Assembly: GCF_010548375.1 (NCBI RefSeq)
Contig: NZ_JAAGLY010000006.1
Span: 1 to 64,000, forward strand
From: Streptomyces sp. SID13726
Lineage (GTDB): Bacteria; Actinomycetota; Actinomycetes; Streptomycetales; Streptomycetaceae
DNA: 64,000 bases
Direction of reading: 5' to 3'
The notes under the pieces were generated by a model, which had not been told where the DNA came from, made no database searches, and worked only from the letters and a program-made list of their open reading frames with translations. The position numbers and the translations under genes are program-made. Within the stretch, counting starts at the first letter, position 1. Each line of letters begins with the position of its first letter. Positions 40,736-49,621 of the stretch are shown piece after piece.

Positions 40736-42049
40736 TCAACTCGACGTGCAGGCCGTCCCGTTCAGCGTGAACGCGCCCGGGGCCGCGCTGTTGCCGCCGT
40801 GGTTCGCCTGATAGCCGATGGAGACGCTCGCGTTCGGGGCGATGGTCCCGTTGTACGTGGCGTTCGTCGCCGTCACCGAGCCGGAGGCCGGCGCGTACGT
40901 GGCGCCCCAGCCGTTGGTGATGGTCTGCCCGCCGGGGAGCGTGAAGGCGAGCTGCCAGCCGTTGATCGTGGTCGTGCCGGTGTTGGTGACGGTCAGGGAG
41001 GCCGTCAGGCCGGTGTTCCAGGCGTTCGTCGTCGCCGTCACCTTGCAGGCGCCGGGCTGGGGCTGGGGCGCCGGGCCCGAGCTGTCGAGGCCGAAGAAGG
41101 TGAGGGCGCGGGCGGCCATGCCGTTGGCGTAGAGGTTGTGGCCGACGCCCTGGAGGCTGACGGCCTCGACGGCAGCCCGGTCACCGGTCGCGCCGTAGCG
41201 GGTACGGGTCCAGCCGGAGACCGGTGAGTCGGTGGACGCGGGCGTCTGGCTCACCCCGAGGACGTTGGTCCACTGCTTGATCTCCTCCCCGAAGTTGGGA
41301 TAGCGCAGCACGTCGTCCTCGGTGCCGTGCCACACCTGCATCCGGGGGCGGGTGCCGGTGTATCCGGGGTAGGCGGCGCGGACCAGGTCGCCCCACTCCT
41401 GCGGGGTGTGGGTGATGGTCCCGCCGGAGCACGCGCTGTTCCACTCGGAGCCGTCCGTGGTGGCGAAGCAGCCGAACGGCACACCGGAGAAGGCGGCGCC
41501 CGCGGCGAACACGTCCGGGTAGTCGCCGAGCAGGACGTTCGTCATCATCGCGCCGGAGGAGATCCCGGTCACGAAGATCTTTCCGGTGTCGGCGGAGTAG
41601 GCGTTCACCGTCCAGTCGATCATCGACTTGATGCCGACGGGGTCGCTGCCGCCGCCCCGCTTCAGCGCCTGCGGCGAGGAGACGTCGAAGCACTTGCTGG
41701 ACCGGGTGACCGAGGGATAGATCACAACGAAGCCGTAGGTGTTGGCCAGTTGGGCCCACTCGGTGCCGTTGTACATGGCGGGGCCGGAGCCGGTGCAGTA
41801 GTGCACGGCCACGACCACCGCGGGGTGGGCGGTGACGCTGTCCGGGACGTACAGGTACATCTGGAGGTTGCTGGGGTTCGTGCCGAAGCCCGTGACCTCG
41901 GTGAGGGTCGCGGTGGGGACGGCCTCGGCACGGGCCGTGGCGGCCGACGCCGGTGGCGCGGCGAGAAGTGCCGCCGCGAGTAAGGACAGCAGGGCCACGA
42001 GCACCGGGCTCAGCGGTCTCCTCGTGGTGGTGCGGGGGGTGGCGGGCAC
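40736..42049 (-). CDS. Secreted PHB-depolymerase-like esterase (CE1) with CBM2
   Basis: A 437-residue exported enzyme. Signal peptide to about residue 36 (LVALLSLLAAALLAAPPASAA). Catalytic alpha/beta-hydrolase domain with the nucleophile in GISSGAMM (GxSxG) and His in LQGVGHNLY, as in CE1 acetylxylan or feruloyl esterases and short-chain PHA depolymerases. A Pro/Gln linker (PAPQPQPG) leads to a family 2 cellulose-binding module with terminal Cys residues and NGWQLAFTLPGG. Binding to cellulose suggests plant cell-wall deacylation rather than PHB. GTG start follows AAAGGGG. A CebR-like box lies 140 bases upstream. Confidence 0.87.
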   Translation of the reverse strand: MPATPRTTTRRPLSPVLVALLSLLAAALLAAPPASAATARAEAVPTATLTEVTGFGTNPSNLQMYLYVPDSVTAHPAVVVAVHYCTGSGPAMYNGTEWAQLANTYGFVVIYPSVTRSSKCFDVSSPQALKRGGGSDPVGIKSMIDWTVNAYSADTGKIFVTGISSGAMMTNVLLGDYPDVFAAGAAFSGVPFGCFATTDGSEWNSACSGGTITHTPQEWGDLVRAAYPGYTGTRPRMQVWHGTEDDVLRYPNFGEEIKQWTNVLGVSQTPASTDSPVSGWTRTRYGATGDRAAVEAVSLQGVGHNLYANGMAARALTFFGLDSSGPAPQPQPGACKVTATTNAWNTGLTASLTVTNTGTTTINGWQLAFTLPGGQTITNGWGATYAPASGSVTATNATYNGTIAPNASVSIGYQANHGGNSAAPGAFTLNGTACTSS

Positions 42050-42186
42050 GTCCTTGCCCCTTTCTTCCGAAGGGATCAGCAGGAGGAGTCGGTCCGGATC
42101 ACCGTGCCTGGACGCCGGGGGTCACCTCTCGGAACGGATCGGAAGGGAGGCGTCCGGCGAGCATCGTGGCATGCACATGGCCTCCA

Positions 42187-42200
42187 TGGAAGCGCTCCCA
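42187..42200. promoter_or_regulatory. CebR-like operator
   Basis: TGGAAGCGCTCCCA differs at one position from the known CebR operator TGGGAGCGCTCCCA, which controls cellulose/cello-oligosaccharide genes in Streptomyces. It lies between the cellulose-binding esterase and the pectate lyases. Confidence 0.65.
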
Positions 42201-42263
42201 CACGTCGAAAGAATTCGGTGACGCCCGCCACCTGGGCCGGTCGAACGTGTGCTGCGCAAAGCG

Positions 42264-42292
42264 TTGACCAGAAAGCGCTTACCCTCTACGTT
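42264..42292 (+). promoter_or_regulatory. Pectate lyase operon promoter with LacI-type palindrome
   Basis: -35 TTGACC (42264-42269) and -10 TACGTT (42287-42292), exact 17-base spacer. The palindrome AAGCGCTT (42273-42280) is inside the spacer, a typical LacI-family half-site pair. Confidence 0.65.
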
Positions 42293-42422
42293 CCGTTCAG
42301 CGATGTGACCGACCAAACGAACAGGGGTCGACACATCCAATGAATCACCCATGCGGCGTTCATGTTGAAGCACATCGTTCAGATACATGTACCGACTGGC
42401 ACCCTGGAAGGGACGCACCCGC

Positions 42423-43400
42423 ATGCGTACTCGCCCCCCACGTACACACGCGCAAAGATCCGCTGTGACCGCCGGCGCGGTCGCACTCGCGACGGCGGCC
42501 GTGCTGGCCGTCCCGCAGTCGGCCCGGGCCGCCGAGACCTCCCCCATCGGTTTCGGAGCCGGAACCACCGGCGGCGGCAGCGCTTCGGCGGTCACCGTCT
42601 CGACCCTGGACGCCTTCAAATCGGCCGTCACCGGCAGCACGGCGAAGGTCGTCAAGGTGAACGGCCTGATCCCGCTGAGCGGTTCGGTCGACATCGGCTC
42701 CAACACCACGGTCCTGGGCGTCGGTTCGTCGTCCGGGTTCACCGGTGGCGGACTGCGGCTGAAGAAGGTCACCAACGTCGTCGTCCGCAACCTCAACATC
42801 AGCAAGCCGCTCGCGCCCGCCGACGGCATCGAGGTGCAGGCCTCGACGAAGGTGTGGATCGACCACAACTCCTTCTCGGCGGACCGCGATCACGACAAGG
42901 ACTACTACGACGGTCTGCTGGACATCAACCACGCCTCGGACAACGTCACGGTGTCCTGGAACACCTTCAAGAACCACTTCAAGGGCTCGCTCGTCGGCCA
43001 CAGCGACAACAACGCGAGCGAGGACACCGGTCATCTGAAGGTGACGTACCACCACAACTGGTTCGACAACGTCTACTCGCGCATCCCCAGCCTGCGCTTC
43101 GGAACCGGCCACTTCTACGACAACTACGTCGTCGGTGCCGAGACCGCGGTGCACTCGCGCATGGGCGCCCAGATGCTCGTGGAGAACAACGTCTTCCGGA
43201 GCACCGGGGTCGCTGTCACCACGAACCGGAGCAGTGACGTCGACGGCTACGCCAACCTGCGCGGCAACGACCTCGGTGGAGCCGCCACCGAGATCTCGCG
43301 GGTCGGCACCTTCACCAGCGCTCCGTACGGCTACACCGCCGAGCCCGCCTCCACCGTCGTCGCCTCGGTGACCGGCGGCGCGGGCGCCGGAAAGCTCTGA
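42423..43400 (+). CDS. Secreted pectate lyase, PL1 family
   Basis: A 325-residue extracellular lyase cutting polygalacturonate by beta-elimination. Signal peptide RSAVTAGAVALATAAVLAV...ARAA, then the parallel beta-helix with VWIDHNSFSADRDHDKDYYDGLLDI (calcium ligands; written here in part: VWIDHNSF, YYDGLLDI) and HHNWFDNVYSRIPSLRFG with the catalytic Arg in RIPSLR. ATG 42423 is preferred, with GGAAGGGA upstream; a longer frame starts at 42387. First gene of a two-gene pectinase operon with the PL3 enzyme. Confidence 0.92.
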   Translation: MRTRPPRTHAQRSAVTAGAVALATAAVLAVPQSARAAETSPIGFGAGTTGGGSASAVTVSTLDAFKSAVTGSTAKVVKVNGLIPLSGSVDIGSNTTVLGVGSSSGFTGGGLRLKKVTNVVVRNLNISKPLAPADGIEVQASTKVWIDHNSFSADRDHDKDYYDGLLDINHASDNVTVSWNTFKNHFKGSLVGHSDNNASEDTGHLKVTYHHNWFDNVYSRIPSLRFGTGHFYDNYVVGAETAVHSRMGAQMLVENNVFRSTGVAVTTNRSSDVDGYANLRGNDLGGAATEISRVGTFTSAPYGYTAEPASTVVASVTGGAGAGKL

Positions 43401-43432
43401 CCACCCCCTGACACGGAAGAGGAAACCGGGAC

Positions 43433-44236
43433 ATGACTTCTTCGCCCCCTCCCCGCGCGCGAAGGCGTGCGCTGACCGGCGCCGCGGCCGCACTCGGCCT
43501 TTCGGTTGACATGATCATGACAGTCAATGCGCCCACGGCGAGCGCCGCCACCTGGCCCACCGCGACGAGCAGCGAGGCCGTCTCCGCCACCATCCAGCTG
43601 TCCGGCACCAAGGACTACGGGATGCAGCGCCTCTACGGCACCGGCGACCTGGGCAGCGGCAGCCAGGACGAGGACCAGGGGCCCATCCTCAACCTCGCCG
43701 CCGGGACCGTCCTCAAGAACGTCATCATCGGCGCCCCCGCCGCCGACGGCATCCACTGCGCGGGCAGCTGCACGCTCCAGAACGTCTGGTGGGAGGACGT
43801 CGGCGAGGACGCGGCCACCTTCCGCGGCTCCTCGTCGTCGAACGTGTACACCGTCTCCGGCGGCGGCGCGCGGTCGGCCAGCGACAAGGTGTTCCAGTTC
43901 AACGGCGCCGGCACGCTCAACGTCTCGAACTTCGCGGTGCAGAACTTCGGGACCTTCGTGCGCTCCTGCGGCAACTGCTCGACGCAGTACAAGCGGACGA
44001 TCAACCTCAACACCATCGAGGCGACCTACTCGGGCAACAAGCTCGTCGGCATCAACACCAACTACGGCGACAGCGCGACCCTGAAGAAGATCACGATCGT
44101 CGGCGACTCCGGCAAGAAGATCGTCCCGTGCCAGAAGTACATCGGGAACAACACGGGCAAGGAACCGACCACCAACGGCTCGGGACCCGACAGTACTTAC
44201 TGCAAGTACGCGACCTCGGACGTCACCTACAGGTAG
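43433..44236 (+). CDS. Secreted pectate lyase, PL3 family
   Basis: A 267-residue exported lyase of family PL3. Tat-like N-terminus (RARRRALTGAAAALGLS) followed by ASAA. Domain landmarks: GPILNLAAGTVLKNVIIG, ADGIHCAGSCTLQNVWWEDV, SDKVFQFNGAGTLNV and TYSGNKLVGINTNYGD, a small beta-helix with conserved Asp and Lys/Arg. Lies 32 bases after the PL1 gene; both would be induced together by pectin breakdown products. Confidence 0.9.
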   Translation: MTSSPPPRARRRALTGAAAALGLSVDMIMTVNAPTASAATWPTATSSEAVSATIQLSGTKDYGMQRLYGTGDLGSGSQDEDQGPILNLAAGTVLKNVIIGAPAADGIHCAGSCTLQNVWWEDVGEDAATFRGSSSSNVYTVSGGGARSASDKVFQFNGAGTLNVSNFAVQNFGTFVRSCGNCSTQYKRTINLNTIEATYSGNKLVGINTNYGDSATLKKITIVGDSGKKIVPCQKYIGNNTGKEPTTNGSGPDSTYCKYATSDVTYR

Positions 44237-44252
44237 CCACCTCGCAGGTGAA

Positions 44253-44297
44253 GGCGGCCGTACGAAGCGTCCCCGCACGGCGCTTCGCACGGCCGCC
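44253..44297. terminator. Terminator between the pectate lyase operon and paaX-like gene
   Basis: Arms GGCGGCCGTACGAAGCG (44253-44269) and CGCTTCGCACGGCCGCC (44281-44297) pair over 17 bases with one G-T wobble, loop 11. Serves convergent genes. Confidence 0.85.
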
Positions 44298-44300
44298 GTG

Positions 44301-45065
44301 TCATGCGCCGAGGTGATCCTGGGGCACGGTGTCCGCCAGCTCCCGCTGGTAGTCCGCGTAGGCGGCGCGCAGTTCCGCTCCGGGCCAGTGCGGCGGCAGG
44401 AGTCCGGGCGGCAGCACCGGATCGGTCAGCAGATGGCGTACGACCGCCGCGAAGCCGGTGAGCCGGTCCGCGGGCCGGTCCGCGCCGGCCACATGGGCGA
44501 GCAGCGCCCGGGACTCGGCCGCCCAGCCCCCGAGCGGCCACAGCGCGGCGGCCAGTTCGGGGCCGGGGCGGTCGGGGCGGGCGGTGTAGCGCTGGGCGAC
44601 CGTGTCGAGGTCGTCCGGGAGCGCTCTGAGGAGGTTGGCGGGGCGCAGCCAGACACCCTCACGGAGTTCGGCGAGCCGCAGGACGGTCAACCGGGCGCGC
44701 AGTTCGGCGCGTTCGGACGCGCCACGGCCGGTGGCGGTGATCACGACCATCTCCCAGTCGCCGCTCCACGCGCGCGTGCGGGGATGCACGGCGTCGTCCT
44801 GGCGTCGCTGCCGCGCCAGCAGGCGGTCGCTGAGGCCGTAGACGGCGTCGGCGCGCCGCAGGTCACCGGCGGTCACCATCCGGCTGAGCGCCGCCCGCAG
44901 CGTGGAGCCTCCGACGCCGAACGACTCCACCGCGCGGACCAGGTCCTTCACGGGCATCTCCGCCGGGTGCGCGCCGAGCAGCAGGCTCAGCACGACCGAC
45001 CGGGCGGACAGCGGCCGCAGGTCGACCTCACCGGGCTGCACCGACACGTTCCTCCGCATGGTCAC
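44301..45065 (-). CDS. PaaX family transcriptional regulator
   Basis: A 254-residue GntR-like/PaaX repressor: N-terminal winged helix (MPVKDLVRAVESFGVGGSTLRAALSRMVTAGDL in part: LVRAVESFGVGGSTLRAALS) and the PaaX core WSGDWEMVVITATG. PaaX proteins sense aryl- or acyl-CoA thioesters. It is divergent from an acyl-CoA dehydrogenase-like gene across a 57-base gap, so it probably represses that gene and itself. Confidence 0.87.
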   Translation of the reverse strand: MTMRRNVSVQPGEVDLRPLSARSVVLSLLLGAHPAEMPVKDLVRAVESFGVGGSTLRAALSRMVTAGDLRRADAVYGLSDRLLARQRRQDDAVHPRTRAWSGDWEMVVITATGRGASERAELRARLTVLRLAELREGVWLRPANLLRALPDDLDTVAQRYTARPDRPGPELAAALWPLGGWAAESRALLAHVAGADRPADRLTGFAAVVRHLLTDPVLPPGLLPPHWPGAELRAAYADYQRELADTVPQDHLGA

Positions 45066-45122
45066 GTACTGTACGACTCCCTTCGTATTGCACTATTGCT
45101 ACGACCGCAGCTTGTGTGCAAC
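45066..45122. promoter_or_regulatory. Short divergent promoter between paaX-like and acyl-CoA dehydrogenase genes
   Basis: Contains the palindrome CGTAC-T-GTACG (45065-45075), and the pair TATTGCACTATTGC (45087-45100) as direct ATTGC repeats. No clean -35/-10 pair; likely PaaX-like binding region. Confidence 0.35.
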
Positions 45123-46784
45123 ATGGAGGCCATGGTCTCCCTTCCCGCAGAGCGCTACGCCACCCACACGGTCACCAATCAGCCGCCTCCCCTCGACCCG
45201 TACGACGCCTCCGACGACCCCGTCCTCCTGGAGGGGCTCCGTCGCGAGGGCGCCGGCTGGGCCGAGGAGGGGCTGCGGCGGCTCGGTCTGCGCGCCGGGA
45301 GCGCCGAGGCCCAGGAGTGGGCGGACCAGGCCAACCGCCATGAGCCCGTGCTGCGCACGCACGACCGGTACGGCAACCGCGTCGACGAGGTCGACTTCCA
45401 CCCGAGCTGGCACCACCTGATGCGCACCGCCGTCGCCGAGGGCCTGGCGGGCACTCCCTGGGCCGAGGACCGTCCCGGCGCCCATGTCGCCCGTACCGCG
45501 GGCGGGTTGGTGTGGGGGCACACGGACGCGGGCCACGGCTGTCCCACCTCGATGACGTACGCGGCGATACCGGCGCTGCGCAAGGAGCCGGAGCTGGCGA
45601 AGGTTTACGAACCCCTGCTGACCGGCCGCGCGTACGAGCCGGAGCTGAGCGTGCCGACCGGGAAGCGCGGGCTGCTCGCGGGCATGGGGATGACCGAGAA
45701 GCAGGGCGGCTCCGATGTCCGGACCAACACCACGGCGGCCACACCGAGCGCCGAGCCCGGTGTGTACACACTGCGCGGGCACAAGTGGTTCACGTCGGCG
45801 CCGATGTGCGACGTCTTCCTGGTGCTGGCGCAGGCCCCGGGCGGTCTGTCGTGCTTCCTCGTCCCGCGCGTCCTGCCCGACGGCAGCCGCAACACCTTCC
45901 GCATCCAGCGCCTCAAGGACAAGCTCGGCAACCGCTCCAACGCCTCCTCGGAGCCCGAGTTCGACGGCACCGTCGCCTGGCTGGTCGGCCCCGAGGGACA
46001 GGGCGTCAAGACGATCATCGAGATGGTCAACTGCACGCGTCTGGACTGCGTGATGATGTCGGCGACGCTGATGCGCAAGACGCTCGTCGAGGCGGGTCAC
46101 CATGCCCGGCACCGCAGCGCGTTCGGCGCCCTGCTGATCGACCAGCCGCTGATGCGCAACGTCCTGGCCGACCTCGCGCTGGAGTCCGAGGCCGCCACCA
46201 CGCTCACGCTCAGGCTCGCGGGCGCCGCCGACCGCGCGGTGCGCGGGGACACCGGGGAGCAGGCGTTCCGCCGTATCGCCACCGCCGTCGGCAAGTACTG
46301 GGTCACCAAGCGGGGACCGGCGTTCACCGCGGAGGCGCTGGAATGCCTCGGCGGCAACGGCTATGTCGAGGACTCGGGCATGCCCCGGCACTACCGGGAG
46401 GCGCCGCTGCTGTCGATCTGGGAGGGCTCGGGGAACGTCAACGCCCTTGATGTGCTGCGGGCGTTGCGGCGGGATCAGGACACCGCCCAGGCGCTCTTCG
46501 GTGAACTCGCCCTGGCACAGGGGGCGGACGCCCGGCTGGACGCGTCGGTCGCCCGGCTGAAGGATCTGCTGGCCACGGCGTCCGAGACGGGCGCGCGCCG
46601 GCTGGTGGAGCACATGGCGCTGACCCTCCAGGCCTCCCTCCTGGTCCGGCACGCCCCGGCAGCGGTCTCCGACGCCTTCTGCGCGAGCAGGCTCGGCGGC
46701 GACTGGGGGCACGCGTTCGGCACGCTGCCGGACGGCGCGGACATGGACGTGATCCTCCGCAGGGCGTTGCCGGGCGACAACTGA
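45123..46784 (+). CDS. Acyl-CoA dehydrogenase family protein (AidB/isovaleryl-CoA-type)
   Basis: A 553-residue flavoprotein, longer than ordinary acyl-CoA dehydrogenases and similar to AidB/ACAD11. Motifs: MGMTEKQGGSDVRTN (FAD and substrate loop), HKWFTSAPMCDVFLVLA, RLKDKLGNRSNASSE, and the ECLGGNGYVEDSGMPRHYRE signature with LLSIWEGSGNV. The catalytic Glu is expected near SIWEGSGN. AidB proteins are linked to alkylation stress, but a catabolic isovaleryl-type role with the divergent PaaX is equally possible. ATG 45123 and ATG 45132 are both usable; GGAGG lies only two bases before the second. Confidence 0.87.
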   Translation: MEAMVSLPAERYATHTVTNQPPPLDPYDASDDPVLLEGLRREGAGWAEEGLRRLGLRAGSAEAQEWADQANRHEPVLRTHDRYGNRVDEVDFHPSWHHLMRTAVAEGLAGTPWAEDRPGAHVARTAGGLVWGHTDAGHGCPTSMTYAAIPALRKEPELAKVYEPLLTGRAYEPELSVPTGKRGLLAGMGMTEKQGGSDVRTNTTAATPSAEPGVYTLRGHKWFTSAPMCDVFLVLAQAPGGLSCFLVPRVLPDGSRNTFRIQRLKDKLGNRSNASSEPEFDGTVAWLVGPEGQGVKTIIEMVNCTRLDCVMMSATLMRKTLVEAGHHARHRSAFGALLIDQPLMRNVLADLALESEAATTLTLRLAGAADRAVRGDTGEQAFRRIATAVGKYWVTKRGPAFTAEALECLGGNGYVEDSGMPRHYREAPLLSIWEGSGNVNALDVLRALRRDQDTAQALFGELALAQGADARLDASVARLKDLLATASETGARRLVEHMALTLQASLLVRHAPAAVSDAFCASRLGGDWGHAFGTLPDGADMDVILRRALPGDN

Positions 46785-46865
46785 CGCCCTTTCGAGGCGA
46801 CTTGGCCCGATCCGGGCACCCTCCCCGTCCGGATCGCTCATTGTCACGTCCCGATTCCGCTTCGT

Positions 46866-46888
46866 TGTCAGTCCCGTGGTGCAGACTC
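46866..46888 (+). promoter_or_regulatory. TGTCAGT-N8-type promoter of the HEAT-repeat gene
   Basis: TTGTCAGTC (46866-46874), eight bases, then CAGACT (46883-46888). It matches the arrangement of the PafBC/RecA-independent DNA-damage promoter described in mycobacteria (TTGTCRGTG-N8-TANNNT) and recurs at 49844. The start codon is 33 bases downstream. Confidence 0.6.
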
Positions 46889-46921
46889 CGAGAAGTTGGT
46901 ACTTCGCCTGGGGAGGACAAC

Positions 46922-48940
46922 GTGTTCACGGGGATCGACGAGGTCGACTGGGCCTCGCTGCGGCATGCGTACGGAAGCGCGGAGGACGTGCCCGGACTGC
47001 TGCGGGGGCTCGCCTCCGCGGACCCGGCCGAGCGGGAGACGGCGCTCGACGGGATGTACGGCGCCGTGCACCACCAGGGAGACGTGTACGACTCGACGCT
47101 GGCGTGCGTTCCGTTTCTGCTCGCGCTCGTCGCGGACCCGGACGTGGCCGACCGGGGCGGAATCGTCGAACTCCTGGTCAGCATCGGCTCGGAGAGCGAG
47201 GAGCGGCAGGACAGCGTCGAGGACGGCCCCCACCTCAGGGCCGGGGACGCGGTACGCGCGGGTGCCGAGGTGTTCGTCCGGCTCACGGGGGACGCCGACC
47301 CCTCCGTGCGCCGGGCGGCACCGGCGGCGCTGGTGCGGTTCGTGGACCGACCGGCCCTGGTGCTGGGCCTGTTGCGGGAGCGGTTCGCGGTGGAGCGGGA
47401 CGACCGGGTCCTGCTCGCCCTCGCCGAGGGCCTCGGCCTGTTCGTACGGCGCCGTCCGGGGCGGGCGGCCGACGCGCTGGACCTGCTGACCGCCCAGAGT
47501 TCGGCCCGGTACGCGCCCGGGCTGCGGCTCGCCGCGCTCGGCCAGCTCGCAGACTGCGCTCCGGACCGGCTCCCACCCGATCTGGTGGCCGTCGCCGTCG
47601 GGCTGCTCAGGGAGCGCTCGCAGCGGCGGCCCGTCGGACGCGACGGCGCCGCGTGCCCGCACTCCGAGACACTCGTACGGCGGCTCAGGCGACTGCGGCC
47701 CTCGGACGAGGAGGGCTCGCAGTTGCTGCGGACCCTGCACCGCGGGCTGGGCGACCGGACCGACGACCGGATCGCCCTCATCGAGGGGCAGTTGAGCTGC
47801 CCTGACTCCGTCGACCGGTGCAACGCGGTGTGGATGGCCGCGGGGCTCTTCCGGGAGTGGCGCGCGGATGTCACCGGGCCGGTCGCCCTGATCGGGGATC
47901 AACTGGGCGGCGACGAGGACCGGTTGCGCGATGCCTCGGTGTCCGTCCTGGGGGACCTGTTCCATCTGGCCGCTCCCGCCGCCGACGGCCTGGCGACCCT
48001 GGTCTCGTCCAGACCCGACCTGTGGGTACGGCGCTGGGAGCGCGCGGCACCGACTCTGGGCGGGCCGCTCAAGGCCCTTGCCAGGGCCGGGGATTCACGG
48101 GCGACACCGGTACTGGCACAGGTGCTGGCCGGTCCCGTCGTACCCGACGACCTGGGGCATGTGATCAGCCACCTGGGCCCCGCCGCGGGGCCGCTCGCAC
48201 CCGCGCTGCGGCACCGGCTGGGCGGGGTCCCGCCCGACTCCCCCGGGGTGTTCGAACGGGCCGTGCCGCTGCTGTCGGCGCTCACCGCGCTGGGCGACGA
48301 GGAGGCCGTACCGGAGGTGCTGCGGCTGTTGCGCGGGCTGCCGGAGGGGCTCAGGCTGCGGGAGGCGGTGGTGGAGTCGGCGGTCCGTGCGCTCGGTTCG
48401 TTCGGAAGTGCGGCTTCCCCGGCGATACCGGTGCTGCGGGCACTGCTCTCGACGGGGTACGCGGCCGTCGCAGCGGGGGCTCTGTGGTGCGTGGAGGGCG
48501 ACGCGGCGGCCGTACTGCCCGTGCTGGCCGACGAGTTGGCGGCAGGGCGGCCCGGGCGACGGGCTGCGGCAGGGGCACTGGCGCGACTGGGGGCCTCGGC
48601 CGGTCCGGCGCTGCCGGGGCTGGTCCGGATGATCGGGAGCGGGGACCTGTGGGAGCGGGTGTCGGCCGCGTGCGCGGTGTGGCGGATCACGGGCGACGGG
48701 GACCAGTCCGCGCCGGTGCTGCGGGCGGCCTGGGCGGAGAACCCGTACACCCGCCGGACCATCACCACATGCCTTGCCGATCTCGGTCCCGCCGGAGCAC
48801 CGCTCCATGATCTGCTTCGTGCCGAACTAGCCGCTCCGCGCAGGCATTTGGCGATGACCTCCGGGGGCTACGGCAGTCATGACGTGCTGGACGACGAGCG
48901 GTTGCTGCGCGGGTGCGAGGAGGCACTGGCAAGCGGCTAG
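46922..48940 (+). CDS. HEAT-repeat protein
   Basis: A 672-residue all-helical repeat protein with no catalytic domain. Repeating units of about 30-40 residues such as DPSVRRAAPAALVRFVDRP, AGDSRATPVLAQVLAG, GDEEAVPEVLRLLRGLPEG and SGDLWERVSAACAVWRITGD fit HEAT/PBS-lyase-type repeats. Such proteins act as scaffolds; some (AlkD) are DNA glycosylases, but no AlkD-like residues are evident. GTG 46922 has GGGAGGA upstream. The promoter resembles a DNA-damage promoter. Confidence 0.8.
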   Translation: MFTGIDEVDWASLRHAYGSAEDVPGLLRGLASADPAERETALDGMYGAVHHQGDVYDSTLACVPFLLALVADPDVADRGGIVELLVSIGSESEERQDSVEDGPHLRAGDAVRAGAEVFVRLTGDADPSVRRAAPAALVRFVDRPALVLGLLRERFAVERDDRVLLALAEGLGLFVRRRPGRAADALDLLTAQSSARYAPGLRLAALGQLADCAPDRLPPDLVAVAVGLLRERSQRRPVGRDGAACPHSETLVRRLRRLRPSDEEGSQLLRTLHRGLGDRTDDRIALIEGQLSCPDSVDRCNAVWMAAGLFREWRADVTGPVALIGDQLGGDEDRLRDASVSVLGDLFHLAAPAADGLATLVSSRPDLWVRRWERAAPTLGGPLKALARAGDSRATPVLAQVLAGPVVPDDLGHVISHLGPAAGPLAPALRHRLGGVPPDSPGVFERAVPLLSALTALGDEEAVPEVLRLLRGLPEGLRLREAVVESAVRALGSFGSAASPAIPVLRALLSTGYAAVAAGALWCVEGDAAAVLPVLADELAAGRPGRRAAAGALARLGASAGPALPGLVRMIGSGDLWERVSAACAVWRITGDGDQSAPVLRAAWAENPYTRRTITTCLADLGPAGAPLHDLLRAELAAPRRHLAMTSGGYGSHDVLDDERLLRGCEEALASG

Positions 48941-48988
48941 GAGGAGGTGCTGGGGCGAGGGCCGCGCGCGTAGGAGGAGGTGCTGGGG
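48938..48988 (+). repeat. 33-bp duplication of the HEAT gene's end
   Basis: TAGGAGGAGGTGCTGGGG at 48938-48955 (starting with the stop codon) is repeated at 48971-48988, a 33-base period like that at 15091. Confidence 0.7.
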
Positions 48989-49033
48989 GCGCGCGGTCGG
49001 TCGCCAGGCCCCCTACGCGCATGATCCCGCCCG

Positions 49034-49621
49034 CTATCTCCCGTCCGCCCGCCTCCCGCCCCACAGCGGGCCGAAGTGGGCCCAGTCCGTGTCCCACTGG
49101 TCCAGGCGGCGGCGCTCCATGCGGCCCCGGAAGAGCCGGGCGCCCACGAAGGGGACCGCGGCCGAACTGATGCCGACCAGGCCGCCGATCATCCCGGCGC
49201 GGATCTGGGCCTGCCCCTCGGTGGCGGGGCGGGTCATCAGGCGGCCCTGGGCGTCGGTCCAGACGGTGACCGGGGTGCCCTGGGTGCTGCCGGGGTCCAC
49301 GCGGACCTGACCGGTGTGGGCGGAGCCGTCGGCGCCGGTCCAGGCGACCTTGCCCCAGACGCGCTCACCGCTCGACGTGCCCGGGTCGGCCGTGCCGGGT
49401 GACTGTTCGGTGAGACGGGCCACGACGGGCCGCCATTCGACGCGCTCCCGGGCCAGCTGGTGCTCGACGGACGCGCTCACCGCCAGACCCGCCAGCACGC
49501 CCGCTGCCACGGTGAGCAGCCAGGCACCGAGCACGACCCACGCCTCGACGGTGTCGGCGCGGCGCCGCAGCGGATTGCGCCGCCATCGCCACAGCCAGAC
49601 CTTGGGACCACGGAACGCCAT
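49034..49621 (-). CDS. Rv1733c-like membrane protein
   Basis: A 195-residue protein with two hydrophobic helices (VVLGAWLLTVAAGVLAGLAV near residue 30 and IRAGMIGGLVGISSAAVPFVGA near 145) and an extracytoplasmic region between them with WGKVAWTGADGSAHTGQVRV and GTPVTVWTDAQGRL, the pattern of actinobacterial Rv1733c-family proteins. Function unknown; the mycobacterial relative is dormancy-induced. ATG 49621 (MAFRGPK) has GAGGAGGAA upstream; ATG 49639 is an alternative. Confidence 0.78.
   Translation of the reverse strand: MAFRGPKVWLWRWRRNPLRRRADTVEAWVVLGAWLLTVAAGVLAGLAVSASVEHQLARERVEWRPVVARLTEQSPGTADPGTSSGERVWGKVAWTGADGSAHTGQVRVDPGSTQGTPVTVWTDAQGRLMTRPATEGQAQIRAGMIGGLVGISSAAVPFVGARLFRGRMERRRLDQWDTDWAHFGPLWGGRRADGR

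Larger units (their letters stand above)
42050..42422. other. Divergent regulatory region of the esterase and pectate lyase genes
   Basis: 373 bases without a gene. It contains a CebR-like box (42187-42200), a complete promoter with an AAGCGCTT palindrome for the pectate lyases (42264-42292), and GAATTC-centred dyad CGAAAGAATTCG near 42206. Nothing coding is supported. Confidence 0.6.

Noticed and set aside
42187..42200. Perfect CebR operator
   Set aside because: One base differs from the consensus, so it is reported as CebR-like and not as a confirmed CebR site.
45123..46784. Start of the acyl-CoA dehydrogenase far upstream at 44298
   Set aside because: The extra residues would be read antisense to the PaaX-like gene and show no conserved sequence. 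The family begins near 45123-45132.
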